Part shown: positions 11,634 through 26,600 of the stretch, piece after piece
How positions within the stretch are numbered: the first letter of the stretch is position 1
How the letters are laid out: the number at the start of each line of letters is the position of its first letter
Assembly (NCBI GenBank): GCA_900660155.1
Contig: CABFPE010000137.1
Span: 311,121-375,120 of the forward strand
Reading direction: 5' to 3'
From: Hofstenia miamia
Taxonomy: Eukaryota > Xenacoelomorpha > Acoela > Hofsteniidae
Length of the DNA stretch: 64,000 nt
Position numbers and translations under genes: made by a program
The notes under the pieces: model-generated
The model's database searches: none
What the model was told of the DNA's origin: nothing
What the model saw: the letters and a program-made list of their open reading frames with translations, nothing else

Positions 11634-14600
11634 CTGCATAAAACGTCAAAGTGGTTCTAAAACATTAAATTACGTCCAACCACAAGTACCAATTGAAAGC
11701 ACTTGAAGTTATAGAATAGTTAATTGTTCTTTACTCACTTGCATTTAACCGCATACGTGTATTTGCAAATGAAATTTCAGTACCTAATTATTGTAACTCA
11801 GTTGGACATTAAATACTTGAGCGATTTAATACAAAATTTCGATCGTGTAACACTTTGTACAACAAAAGTATTGAAAACCTAAGTGACAGGAGCAGAAACT
11901 GTAATAGCTAATCCCTTTGCCCTATATTTCCTTTGCAATTCATGTAAAGTTTGTGACTTTTCATTTGTATAGTTTTTTATGAGGGGCGGTCGGAAATTAG
12001 GGGGTTTCTTGAGCAACACCAGTTTAGGCTGAAACGACCACTTGGGAAGTAAACTATATATGAATGCAGAACTGTCAGTATTTGTCTGCCTGCGATTTTC
12101 TGAAGAGGATAGAGATCATTTAAACAAATCATTTAACTTGGTGATTCTATCAGAAAAACAGCGGAGAAGACACATTCAGATTCGAGTGTCAAAATAGAAT
12201 ATAGTATACCTCAAAGAGAAAAGCATGACAGACAAGTAAAAAACAATTGCATATTTTTTACTAACTCTAAAGGTTTCAAAGAAAGAAATATAAATAATTG
12301 CCAGATCACAAATTTTTTAAAAACTCTTCACGGCAAAACCATGTCAATTAAGGAATAATTGAAGTAATAACATTACTGTAGTAAACTTAATTGCTTAGCA
12401 TTTGTTATACACAACAAGATCGAAAAAAGTTTTAATGACATATAATTATATGTTTGTACAAGACAGTAGTGTAGCTACTGAAGTTTATTGGCTTTTGGTA
12501 GTTTCAACATTTTTCTTCAAAATAATTTGAAAGCTAGACATTTACAGAAGAACAGCTGCGGCGAAATCTATAACAAATGATTCCTGCGTCACAGAAATAT
12601 AAGCTTTCCCACTTAATATACCGTCTTTAAAAAATCTATATTGCATATTAATAATACTCATGTTGTGATTTACACTGTGTATTGTATAAATCAATGACAA
12701 GGTACATTATTTCGAATCAATCAAGCTGAAAAATAAAACAAGGCATACATGGTCGGGACATAACTATATGAGTCTATGCATATCGTATACACAGAAAAAT
12801 CATAAAACCACGACATGAAAGTTCGATATTTACAGACTTACTAACGTTCTCTTTGTATAGTATTTGTTCTTGATAAAAATGCGATAATGTTCTGCTTGGC
12901 TATGAATTTTGTAAGAGCATGTCCTTCCGCTATAAATTATTGGTGATAACAGTTAATTAAAATGTTCTCTTGTCCTCAAAATTGAAAATAGTTTACTTTA
13001 ATTCACAATCGCTTAAAAACTTCGCCAAATTAATTTGCGCAAATCATTTTCACATAATATTTATGTAGTCTGTTAGAATAAGAAATTGGAAGGAAAACGT
13101 TTCCTTCAACATCAACTATTACTGTGCACATTGTTTCCTTACACCCGAGGTAAAGGTGTCAGCCCCCCGTTTTGAAAATCGTAAAAGCACCTCTGCACTC
13201 ACTCTTAAACCGCCTAAATTATTTGGATTTTTTAACAATTTCTATAAAATTGTAAATAAAATTAGTTGGACGTCGCTACAGTTTCTTCAATCATGATCAC
13301 GTCTTCTGCTAGTTACAATCCGGAAGAGGGGGGGGGGGGGGNNNNNNNNNNNNNNNNNNNNNNNNNNNNNNNNNNNNNNNNNNNNNNNNNNNNNNNNNNN
13401 NNNNNNNNNNNNNNNNNNNNNNNNNNNNNNAAGGGGGGGGGGGGGGGCAACTACACCTTTTTTCATTTAATTCAGAAATTTACATTTCATACTCAGAACT
13501 CGAAAATAATTATTTATATGTATTCTCATATTCCAACCTATTATGGAAATAATAGAACAGTTTTTTATTGAGCGGGAATGACAAGTATTAAACGATTTTT
13601 AGAAAAATCGTATATCAATTACATAAAGAAGTGTTAATAGATTTTATGCTTATGTGTTTTGAAAATTGTTTAAGGTTTTTGAATATCATATGTAAATTCT
13701 GAATTTAATGTCGAAATTGCGTAGATTCTATAAAAATGAAATGCAATACCAATTTTCGCATTGACACATTTTATCAACTCATAAATAAAGTCTATTTGAA
13801 ATATTGTATGCACAACGGATATTTTGACAGACGATAAATTATCACTTGCCATGAAATCGATACAATGAGAGATATGCCAACTATTTAATTACCTTGTGAT
13901 TGACACCCCACAAATAACATTAAGATGTGTACATGTGTTCTTACTGAAGCCTAGAATCAACAAATGTAATAATCATACACACTACTATTTTTCATTTAGA
14001 AATGGTCAGATTTAAACTGAGCTAGATTTTGGAAAAAATAGAATATCATTGATATAACTTTAAGAGTGTCGAAGAAGATATCAGCATACAAAAAGCTTTA
14101 ACTTCAATAAAATAATTGGTAATCGAGTCAGTTGGCTACTTGGTTTAAGAAAGCTGGAATTTCGCATTCCGTTTGGCTTGTATTGGAATGTCTATAAATT
14201 AGGCATAAATGGGGCTAAGCCGATTTTTTAAATTCTGCCGACTGTTAAAGCAACTTTTCTTTTCTGCAGAATCTACAATGATCAGTTCTAATCTACGTAA
14301 ACCCTCAGACGCAATCAAATTTTGGACACATGACTACTGTAAATTATTCACTTAAGATCAGTTGAAACAATATATCAACGTTATCTTTAGAATAAATCAA
14401 ACAAATATTCAGGATAAGTTTAATATTTATCACTAGAAACTTCACAATGTCTCGAAAGATAATCAACATAAATAGAGGGGCATACAAGTATTGATTTTTG
14501 GCAAATGCCAGCGTAAACAAGAGTACATTTCGTCGTTCTAGCATTAACAATCTATAAAATTAAATACGCATGCAATTAGTGAGACCCGTTTGGACCGATG

Positions 14601-17600
14601 TATGCATTTCCAAAAAAATATTTTTAAAACTAATCGACTTTAAAATTAAAAAAGTAATTAACTTTTGCTAAAACGTACTTTCTCGTAGATGATAAATTAG
14701 CTCTAAAAATCAGTAATTTTTTCAAAATATCAGACGAATTCCTTACATACTAGTTATTTTTTCAATTTATCTGAAATTTTTGCCTCAAATTTTATTTAAC
14801 AACCTACTCAAAAATACGATCTGGAAACTTCCTGCTTCTGGAGATTTAGTAAATCTTCAGGGTGGTCAAAAACTCAAGTAACATTTGAAAGAAAAAAAAG
14901 ATTATATATTAGTAGTTAGACTAACACGAGTAAACCTTAGTGAATTACTTCCATGAGGTAGACCCTGGTAAAATTTAGTTAGAAGTTAACAATGTTGCCA
15001 AACTTCAGACTACCCTGTATATCTGGTTCTTTTTCTAAGATTTTTCCACTCTTCCTCACCTCCATTAGACTATTTACACATAATTTTTTTAGCCAATTCA
15101 TCTTGTTTCTTCTTGATTAGATATGTGATTTTCCACAACCGCCTTCAAGCGTTACTAGAGATGAGTTCACTTGCAATTCGGACCTGACTCGCTTCAGTAC
15201 AAAGCCTGACCTGATTGAACCTGTTTAATCCTGATGTACATAGAGAAAGGGATTTTATAAAAACAACACCCACCTCTTCTCGCATTATAAATTTTTTTTG
15301 GTTGATATTGCATTTCAATGCAAACATCAGTTTATTCTAAAGGAACAGGAAAGCATTCTAATTAAATATCATTTTAAAATTAAACCCAGTCATGCAACCA
15401 TAACAACTTGATATTATTAATGACGCATTTGATATAAATACCAACCGTATTACTATTACAATTAAGAGGTAAGTGGAAATAAATTGTTCATTGAGAAAAC
15501 GGGTAGATCCGGTCATTAGCTGAATGCTAATCATAAATCAACAAAACATTTGCCAATGACGTTGCACAAGTCCAATGCAGTAATTATATACTGTTAGTGA
15601 ATAATATTTTTGTTGTTTTCGGCAGTCTATGACACATATCACATATGTAATAAAGGAAAAACCAACCTTTGCTAAAATGGGAAAAAGGATGGTTTTCGAC
15701 AAAAAATTAATGTGAAATGTAACTACGAAGCTGCTTTGATCATTGATCGTAGTGTTGGCAAATTTAACATGAACCTCATCAAAGAATAAATAAATTAGAG
15801 TGCGTAATAAAGATTTATTACAATCCGATGTCGATCTAATTCATCAAGCAATAATGCATACAATTAGGTGTGAATACGTTTTAAGTAATTTCAAGAATTC
15901 GAAGTAATTGCTAACTATCACTCGAGGCTATAAAAATCTATTTCTACTAATACGTTAGAACTGACTTATCTTACATTCCCACATTGCACAATTGTGCAAA
16001 TTACGATGACAAATAGGTAGTGTGACAACCAGAGTTGTTTAGCTAAATTTAGGTTTGTTCAGATTGTATTTTAGCAGGTTATTGACCTCTTCTAAAACAA
16101 TTAGATGAAATTGATAGATAAATGAGTTGAGTACGAATTGTAATTTTTAATTGCAGGTTTCATTGAAATATCATAATAGGAAATAAATCAGGTGCGGTAC
16201 TAGAAAATTCCGAACAAGGGGTTCAAATTTTTATTCCTAAAAATATTTGCAAGTCATAAAATCGAATTATATTTTGCAAAAATCTCAATGATTAATGAAG
16301 TTCTTCACAAAAAATTTTACTCATGAAAGCAAGTCTCTAAGACGTACTTAATTTATGGGAGAGCAGAAAATTCTTGGAAAAAACGGTTTTCATCGAATGA
16401 AAAACCCTAAAAATTATTCACGTTATTGAAGGAAGGGGTTAGGTTTCGTTTTATTGTAATTAATTTGGAAAAACAGAAAGGTAGCAACTATCCTAGAATG
16501 TCACTGCCCAAATTTTATCAAATATTTGCTTACAACTACTGTAAAATAAGTCACTCTAAAATTATAATATTTCTGTAATTATAAACTAAACTATCTTAAG
16601 TATTTATTTGAATAAAAATACATTTCGGAACTACCCTAGTGATCAGTCATAGTAAATCTTTGCTTCTATTCTACATCATTTTGGTGTTAACTTGTATCAG
16701 TTCAATGATTTTCAATGAAATCAGACTTTCATTTGATGCCGTCGAACTGAATAAATGTGAAAAATACTATTTATACTTAACACTGTAATTATCAAAATGC
16801 ATTGCAAATTTATAATGATTATGTTTTCAGTTAACTTCATCATTTTCTGGATTATCATAGATATTGTCCTGATTTTTTTCATGCGCGTTAGAATTTTGTT
16901 AGGGTCGAGTGAATGCCAAGTTTCAGTTGATTTGTTTTCATTTGGAAGTTTTCCCACACAGGAAAATATCATAATTATTTGTAAAGGTGACATCCAATAA
17001 AAATTGTTGATACACCCAGAAATGTTAAAATAAACATCGTAATTACTGAATAACAATAAAATCGAACATTTTTGCAGTAGTTACTTTGGAATTTTTCTAT
17101 AGATTTTAAATCAATTTTAATAAATTTCATTATTATCCAGTGATTACCATATTTATTTTAACATTTCAGCAACAAAGTTTTCAATGGATGTCACCTTTAC
17201 AAATAATTATGATATGTTTGTGTGGAAAACTTCCGAATAAAAACAAATCAACTCAAACTTGGCGTTCACTCGACCCTAACAAAATTCATTTGGCTAAACA
17301 CCACTAATGTTCCTAGACAAGCTACTTCACATTTTTGGGAGAAACTACATTATTGCAAAGTCCAGCTGTGGGTAAAACAAAATGTAAAATGTTCCAACGC
17401 AAAGTTAATAACTAATTTATCATATTATTACTGCAGAAATCCTGTTACATTTCAAAAATCAATATGCTCGTAAAGGCAATTCTGCAAAATTTAAATATCA
17501 CCAATTTCTTAAACACTGCGTGCATTTCAGTAAACAATAGTACACACGTTCATTTTTGCACACAAACTTTGTTTTACATGAAAGCAATATAAATATTGTG

Positions 17601-20600
17601 CTAAATGAGTCGATAAAGAGATGCATGGTAGGTAAACTGTTTAAAATGATATAAAAATTGAATTCGAACTAAATTTGGTATAAAATGTTCAAATTTTGAC
17701 ACAAGATAAAAGCAGTATAACTTTTTTCTATGCCATTCCAAGATTTTCAAAATATGCAGGCATTTTTTGTAAATTAAGCAGAGAATATGAATAAAATTCT
17801 CTTTATATCGATTAAATGAATGGAATTGAAAATGAAAGAGCATTTCTTAGGTGGAATTGTTAAATATCACTGGACAGTGATGGAGTCATGAGATCCCGCA
17901 AAAACTACACCTGTTTCTCAAATGAAACAATTTCAATGGGCTGCATGTGGAGCAACCACCATTAATGAGCAGTGTCAACTGTCACAAAACAAAATATAAC
18001 AGTTTCACCAAATGTACACAAACACAAGGGAAATACCACAACGAAATTATGCATAGAACTAGAGGGCAGTTTATCGCAAATAGTTGATTGGAGTAATTCA
18101 GATTTCAGTCATAAAATACAGTTAAACATCCATTATTATCGTTTGTTAGTTTTGCGAAAAATATCACATGAAAAGCTCTATAGGTATATATATATATATA
18201 TATGACGAACCGTTGAGTTCACGGACGCTTCTAATCCCCCATTTCCATCGACTGAATCTCCGAAATCAGAAAGATCAATGGAAGTCACATCTTCAGGCTA
18301 AAAGAGAAAACTTAATAGTTTACAAATAAGAATCTGACAATTTCTATAACGCAGATTTTAAAAGAGAAAAATCAAAATTTAGAGGATAAATGAACTTAAC
18401 GCGACCGCACATTTCCAAGAGGAGCTCTGAATAATTACTTTTCAATGCAGACCCTAATTTTTTGTCTCTGTTACACGTGTTGCCAACACCTTCATTATAT
18501 TTCAAAAATAGTGCTTTAAATATTGTTATACCTTATTCACGAATTATATAAAAAACAAACAATAGATAAAATTCAAAAATGAAAACGCATGAAAATAACA
18601 CAAAACATTTGTCATTAAGAATTTGGATAAAAAACACATCTGTACATCCATTACTAAAGCCTGGAAATAATATTGAAAAATATAAGCAGTTAGTTATTTT
18701 CACTTAAAGTGGAAACAGTAAATTACGGTAAACGAAAACACAAATACAAACTGTGCTAAACAAGTAAGGCCCAAAAAGAAACGAGGAATCGAGAGTCGTC
18801 TATCATACACACAGGTAAATGTAAACGAAATTTTGGCATACATTTATGTTCCCGGTATTTCGAATTTCAAACAAGCGATTTTAAAACGAATTTAGAAACT
18901 TGCATGTGCTCTTGAAAAAATATCTGAGGCAAAAAGCAATGTTTTTCGACGCTTTAGAGAAACTCTACCTGAGTAATCAGGAATTATACAAGCATTGAGT
19001 GTATTTCAGTTTGATTATTGTAGTAATTTAAATTAGGGAAAATAAACGTCCACGTATAATGTTGCAATTGGTTTGAAATGTGATTTATGAACTGCTTCAA
19101 CTAATATAAATAGAACTATGAGCTAATAACTTTTTCCCATTTGGTTAATTTTCAGATAAGTGAAATAATTTCTATTTTTTATGTTCTTTGAAAATTTATA
19201 GTTTTTTATAACGGCTACTAGATGCTGTATATCATTAACGTGTAAATCCTTGGCAATACAAGAAAAATCTCTGACATCTACAATTTAATCTTCAATGAAT
19301 GGGAAGTATCAGAAAATGGTCAATAATGCGCCATCCTTTACAAATTGCTCCCCTTAGAATAAACAGGTATGAACTGAAATATTGATAATGGTGAGAAGTA
19401 AATTTGTAATCATGTAATAAAATTATTATTAAACATGTCCTACAAAAGCGAGTAACATCCTTAATGGTTTCTCTTCGTTCCTTAAAAGATTGGCAAAATC
19501 ATTAGTTTTCGCAAACAAAGGTGTGCGCATATCAGAGGTGTGCGCCAGTAGCCTGAGCCCGCTGGTAAATCTAATGCCTAGCTGGCCACAGCTGCAGTTG
19601 AGCAAAGTAAAGATGTAGTACATCAATAATTACATGAGACGAGTACTATCTGTTATATAGAATGCTATAAAATTGAATAGGGGCTAACAAATTTATAAAT
19701 TTGAATGTTATTATTAAGGCACATTTTTTGATATAAAAATTAGGAATTTACAAGAAAAATCAAAATTTAAAAATGAATTCGAAAGGTTAAAAATAATGCA
19801 CTTACTTTAATAATTGGCGGAGCAGTGTATAATGAAGTATGCTTTTTGGCCTAGTACAAAATTTAAGTTAAGGAAATATAATAGGAAACTACCACTACAA
19901 CGTCTTCAGCTGGCTTGGCATTCATATATTTGGAGACATATGCCATAACAAATAGAGGATCTACTGTTGGATTACTCAGTTCTTCAGCTGTTAACAGAGG
20001 ATCTACTCCGTTGACCACACCACTGTCAATGCCTAAATTATGTTATAGCTTGAAATTCAAATGTTTTAACAAGTAAAAATTAGGCATTAATTTTATAACA
20101 TCACAGATTTTCTAGCTAGATACCAAGCATGGCAATATTTTTTTGGATAACTGATTTGACGACACTTTATCATTCAGTTAGCATTGTGATATTAACGTAA
20201 TTTAATCAAAATATCCATTTATAATTCCTAAGATTAGAAAGATTGTATAGTTAAAAAGTGAAATTTATATAAAATAAATGCTGCTGTTAAACTTTGTTTA
20301 CTTCGAAAAAACAAATGTGATAAAAGTAGAAAATTGATACCTTTTTGACAGTTTTGCCGAGGTTGCTCATTGCTAAGATTGGTAAGGTCACACGAATTTG
20401 GATTTAAGGCATAATTTAATTTACATAAGGCAGTACCATTATTCCAATCAGTTGAGAAATTTGTGACTTTATTATCGTCACCTAGAGTTGAATTAACCCA
20501 ACGAAGAATTGCATCTTCACCCGGGCCATTGTCTTTGACAAAGTAAGATAAATATGTCATGCAACTGAGTTCATCAAGAGCCGAGGATGATAGATCCTCG

Positions 20601-23600
20601 GGCGTTATAAGCGCAGGCACTCCAAGTTTCCTTTCAGCAGTTTCGATAGCTTTCTTGCAATTTTCAAGTTTATCGGCCGGGTTGAGTGTTTTGTAATCGG
20701 GAAATAACTGAGGATCACAAAAGTTACAAAGTGCTCTAAATAAACTTGTTCTATAAGTAAAAATGAAAGACATCATACGCTAGCGCTATGCCATTATTCC
20801 AATCATGAGAGAAGTTATGTAATTTTACACCTGGGATAGCCTGCTGCATAAAATTGAGCATCAACTTTTTGGGTGGTACACGACTAGGCTTTGTTTGACC
20901 CGCAGAAATCTGATATTTTAAAATTAGTTTCCAAATCATGCCCAAAATTAACTTCAAATTGCAGCTTACGATGTCATCGTTTCCTATGAAGGGAAAAATT
21001 TTACAAAATAAAATTCATAGATAATTATTTATGTAAATGAGTTTAAGCAAATAGTACCTTAGATGAAATTTACACTACATCTAAAAATCATGGACTGCAT
21101 AAAAATAACATACCACATAATTATATTTGCATGATTGAATACATGAAAATTCGCAGTATGTACATTTAATAATATAATAATAAAAATTCTAATGACTGCA
21201 GAAACTATGTAACTAGCATTTTGAATTTTGACAAAAAGTAGAAATGATATATTTTATATCAATAAATTACTTTAGGTAGAAATGTTTTGGGTAGCCGATG
21301 AGACAGGCTACAGCATTTTGTATGAAATCAATCCAATTCATTGTATACAGGGAATATATAAAATAAATGCTTACCAATATTGACTAATCGTATATTTTCA
21401 CATTCCATTATATCAATTGCATACTGAACATTCTCCAACATTTGAACTCTTTGAGTAGGCTTCTTAACATAGCATTTACGCCTAATTTTAGACCTCCATT
21501 TTTGTCCACTGTCAATAGTTAAATTCTAAAATGCATACCATGAGAATTTGGAAGCCAAGTAATAAAATTTATAAGGAATAATAGTATTGTAGTTCTATAT
21601 ATACATAGAGCATCTAACATATTCAATCATTCGCTCAAAGGAGTTTGTAATAAACCTACTAAATGTGCTAATTGTCTGCGATCTCGCTTACATGAAAACG
21701 ATGCTGGGTAACATCACGCTTTTGACGGCTGCTGCCCAATACTGAAGAAAAGGGTTATATCGCAAATCAATGAAACCGATTTTCGTGGCAATTACTGGAA
21801 AACTTTTGTTCAGGACGAAATGAATCGTTGTCACACTTACAAGTATACTAAGAAACCTACATCCTTACGTCAAAATGATTAGTATTACTAAGAAAAATGT
21901 TGGGAAAAGTCAAAACACAGTATTCGAGCTTATCAACGATTCACCATCTGATTCTATTTTTTACTTACAAGAACCTCCACCATCGACAAACTGTGCGTTT
22001 CATGCCGTTGATGGAGTAACAGCGGTAGTTGTACCTAATTCTGTAGTGAATTACGTGAAAACAGAAACACTTCATCAAAATGTGGTCACTATATCAATTG
22101 CGAGTCACTCTTCCAACATTAATGTTTGCTCGGCTTATATTTAACCCACATATCGTTCTTTAGATTCTTTCCTGTCAGTATTCAAAAGGAATGCGCTGAC
22201 TTTAACAGTCATTATTGTGATTGGGGAGATAAGCGAACAGAGAGTAAAGGAGAATCATTCAGTCTACATTTACATCAGAACAAATTTCATATCCTTAATG
22301 AGGCATGCAATGGTCCAACCTTAATTAATTCTATGGGAGGGGCAAGCTTTATAGATATAACCGCCATCTGCAGTGACACTATGCGGAAAGTTCAAAATTA
22401 TTACTTAGAGGTTGACAATAGAACTCTCAGGGAAATATATAAGCAGCATAACTGATGACCAATTATGGAAGAAACGTGTTTCCTTAAATTTTCACAAATC
22501 ATGTCCAGGTGTTCTTTCTATCTTCCAGCTGACGATTCAGCTGATGAAATTAATGCATCGATCAAAGATATCACCTCCAAGATCAATATAGCTGTTCAGC
22601 AATCGACACCTAGAATAAGGTTATATAGGCACGTCAAGAATCACGCTTGGTGGACACACAAGCTATCGGATATAGTTAATAAACGGATCCAGATAAGTTG
22701 CTTTTGTATAAACACCTAAAGCGGCTATTGCAAAAGAAAATTCGTGCAGCGAAATCGGATTACTGGAATGACAGTTGTGAGAATCAACCTTCGCCATGGA
22801 AATTCCTACATAGAGTTGCTTCTGGCAACCAGATTAAAAAAATTAACTTTGCTAACTATCGCAACCGTAAAGGAGATCTGTGCGGCTTCTTTTCTGAAAT
22901 GTATGAAGATCTTATGCATTCTTTTTTAGTCCATTCGATCGAGCGGATTTGTATTTTGTTGATGAGCTGGTAAATAAACGCCCTGAATTGGCGAACTTTG
23001 GACCTGTTACTACCTCCGAAATGTTACACAACATTATGTCGCTAAAAGACAATAAATCTCCGAGCAAAAATGGTATAAGAGCGGAACATCTTAAACACTT
23101 GCCTTTAAACTGTGTAGAAGCTTTCGTTAGGCTATTTAATATATGCCTTGCTCGAGGATGCTTTCCAAGAATCCTAAAAGAAGCGCTTTCATTCCTAAAT
23201 CCAAACCTGCGAACGCTGATGGCTCAAGAATCAGCAAGCATTATCGACCTATATCGGTCACTCTCCAAATAGGGAAACTGTTAGAAAAGACTATCGAGAG
23301 GAAACTGAACCTGTCATGGCTTAATAACTAGCAACACGGCTTCCTAAGAACAAGTCAGCAGAAACCGCTTTGCTGGAAATATACAGCGGCGGGAAGAACC
23401 GGCGGAAACCTTTAATGTCTTTTGACTTGAAAGCAGCTTTCGCCCGAGCCCCGTCAAAGAGAATTATTGAAACTCTCCTATCGTATAATGTTCAAGCATA
23501 TGTTATCTCAATTGTTAGGAGCCTTTTATCTAATAGATCGGTTATTTGAAAACAATTTGGAAATATTACACTTAATCCCAACTGTGGCACTCCTCAAGGG

Positions 23601-26600
23601 GGATGCCTGAGTCCTTCTCTTTGGTAGGTGTGTTTTAATTCGTCTTTCAAAAGTATGTCAATGTGTTGACTATGCCAATGATATTAATGCTATAATACAA
23701 ACAGACTGTCCTGATCTTGCTCGTTTGTCAGCATTGCAAATCTGTCACTTGTTGGAGATATGGTCTACTGACAATGGCTTAATGCTGAATTTCTCTAAAA
23801 CACAAGCGATATTTATTGGAAAATTGAATAATTCCAATTATAAGACGTTTATTGACACTCCTAAAGGTAAAATTTTGCCTGACAATGTTAAAAGCTTGTG
23901 CTTACCGTTCGATCGAAAACTGGATTTTAATGAACACCTGACAAATATCTTATTTGTATGTACTCAGTATATTGGAAGACTTTCTAGCATATCAAACTCG
24001 AGATATGGTGCAACTTCTAATCTGAGAATTATGTACAATGCGGTCATCATTCCGAAAGTCGCGTATGCCTTAGTTATTTGGGGACATAGATTGAAAATCA
24101 CGTATGTTCAGAAGAATCTGATTTCACTGCAAAGACGTATGGCCGTTCGTATTACTAGAGCACTAAAAACAAGTAATCCTTTCAAAGTAATCGCACACGC
24201 TATGCTAACTCCAATCATTGAAGATCTCATGATACAGCATTCAAGCAAGTGTAATCTGTACTCTGTCAATAAATTTTACAGATCACAATCCTCTCTCTCA
24301 CTCTGAAAGCAGCACATTGGTTATAAGAGCCAAGAAGAAAGTTTTCATTAAAAACAAATTTCTGTGGAATTTTGATTATCTCCAAAAACTGCCTCTTAAT
24401 GCTTCCAATACCTTAACCCAAGTTCTAACCGGTCACGGGCAAATGCGTGCATCTTTCGCTGCCTTATTTATAACTTTGAAAGAAGGAAACTTGTCTCGAT
24501 GTGTAGATCATGTGGCATCCCTTTTCAGAGTGTTAATGTACTCCTCGCTGATAAAACGGTTGTGTCTGCTCTAATCGAATTCTTAAACTCCACTCATCTC
24601 AAATATAGATGATCTCATTCCTTCATATTATGAGCTATATTATATTAAGGTATCATGGTTACATTACTAGAATCGCACGTCCAACGGATGAAAATATATT
24701 GTGTAGATCGTGCAGCTCACTCAAGTCCGTCAGTGTGACTGTTTTCTCGTTTGAGATATACCTTCTTGGTGGACTTTTTCGAAGAAGAATTTAGTTACTT
24801 CTTCATTTTGTTTTATTTCTATATTATTTTTCATGCTTAATTAGCTTAATTGAATTCATTCATTAATCTAACATATAATGTAGCATCGGTCGGTAGTCAT
24901 TATTTATCGGCCAGACCTCGCGCTTTTCTTCTTGGTGACTGGTTGTTGTCATATTTGTACATATTGTAAATAGCAGTGTATATAAAGAACGAAGCATTTG
25001 TAAATAGGAAATAGTTTGAACTGTATTCTCTTATTGTTCGCGAGAATCACCCCACTGATTCTACAATAACATAGTAAGGAATTACGAAAATAGGGTTGGA
25101 GTTCAACATAAATTGGACTGGATGTATCGTTGTGTAAAGCTAATTCCACACTTTTTGCCCTCTTTCGCAATGTTCTCTTCATTCATGATAATTCGTGATT
25201 AAACCATAAGGTATTTGTAATGAGATTGGTAAGCAATGGAAAATATCAGAAACTTGTAAATTCTAGAGAAACTGGACTCAATTTAATATATTAATTCATC
25301 ATAAAACGGTAAATAATCTCATTCGATGAAAATTTTGTTTAATGAAACCTTTTTCATGAATTGCCCCAGCAATCAAATTTTATAAAATTTCACGATTTAT
25401 AATATTTCATCTAATAACGAGGTGTGAAATCAAAATAAATATTGAAATGTTTGAAAAAACTTTCTATCAATTTTTAAAAAAACATTTTGAATTTCTTAAA
25501 TGCAATTAGTAGATGCTAGATTACGAAGAGTTAATATACTACAAAACGTTGATTTATCACAAAACAAAATTTTCTAAAGGATATACTTAGTTGTACGTGG
25601 AGTTCTCAAAGCAAAAAACTATTAAATATTAACCTGTTGAACGTTCAAATCTTACTTTAAGAACCATTTTTACAGAAAGTGATAAAACAGGCTACAAAAG
25701 AACCAAAATTTGTTATTGCAAATAGCGTAAATCCATACTTTTGATACTAAATATGTGTTTATTGACGCCATAACTACCTAATGAGAAACTTACATGACAT
25801 AAGTATACCTAAAGTCCGGTTCTCTTCAAGACTCTTATTCCTTCCTGCGTTCTCTTCATTCCAAGCCTGAGCTTCCCAATTTGAGATGGAACCTTCTTTC
25901 TGCTCACTCTGATCTGGAGAAAGCTGATCTGTTCAACGCGTATTTTGCCTCTAATTTCTCCGTACCTGTCTCCATGTGCCCTGGTTCGCCTGCTGCCTCC
26001 CCGCTAATCCGACTTTGTGATATGGTCTTCAGCGCTCATGATATTTCTCTCNATAATATGGCTGATGCACGCCAGTGACTACACATTTATAACTTATATA
26101 TGTATATATTAATTATTAACTAGCAGAAGCCGTGTAAATTACACGAAATGATTTTGAATACTAACCGTTTTCTTATTAGTTACAAGGATAAAAGCGTTAT
26201 AGCACTATGTTTGAGATTAATGCGTTTACCTGTCAACTCCATGTGCTCTGGTCCGCCTGCTGCCTCCCCGCTAATCCGACTTTGTGATATGGTCTTCAAT
26301 GCTCATGATATTTCTCTCATGCTTAAATCTTGCAAGTTGTCTGGTCCTTGTTATCCTGACGGTGTTCCTTCCTTTGTAATTCATGAAACCTCCTCCACGC
26401 TTTCTATCCATTTAAAGCATCTTTACTCCTTCATTTGCTCCACTAAGCGCTATCCCGCCTGTTGGAAGACATCTTGGATTTCTCCGCTGTTAAAATCTAA
26501 TCAGCTTCCCTCCTCGCAGGTCACGTCCTACCGCCCAATAGCTATTCTATCTCGACTGTCTATCATCTTTGAACGCCTTGTTTTTCGTTATGTATTCCCA

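Larger units (their letters stand above)
11634..18222. other. filamin intronic stretch with no further gene recognised
   Basis: Contains an 89-base gap and a 400-bp palindrome, listed separately. I looked for further filamin-repeat exons on the minus strand and could not support one, although phase shows that at least one is missing. Confidence 0.5.

Noticed and set aside
15130-15327. GC-richer minus frame (CTSGLNRFNQVRLCTEASQV) tested as a filamin exon
   Set aside because: No filamin-repeat pattern, and the sequence context looks like a decayed repeat.
19429-19626. Minus-strand 65-codon frame in a slightly GC-richer patch of the filamin gene
   Set aside because: It shows neither CH nor filamin-repeat features and lacks suitable splice sites.
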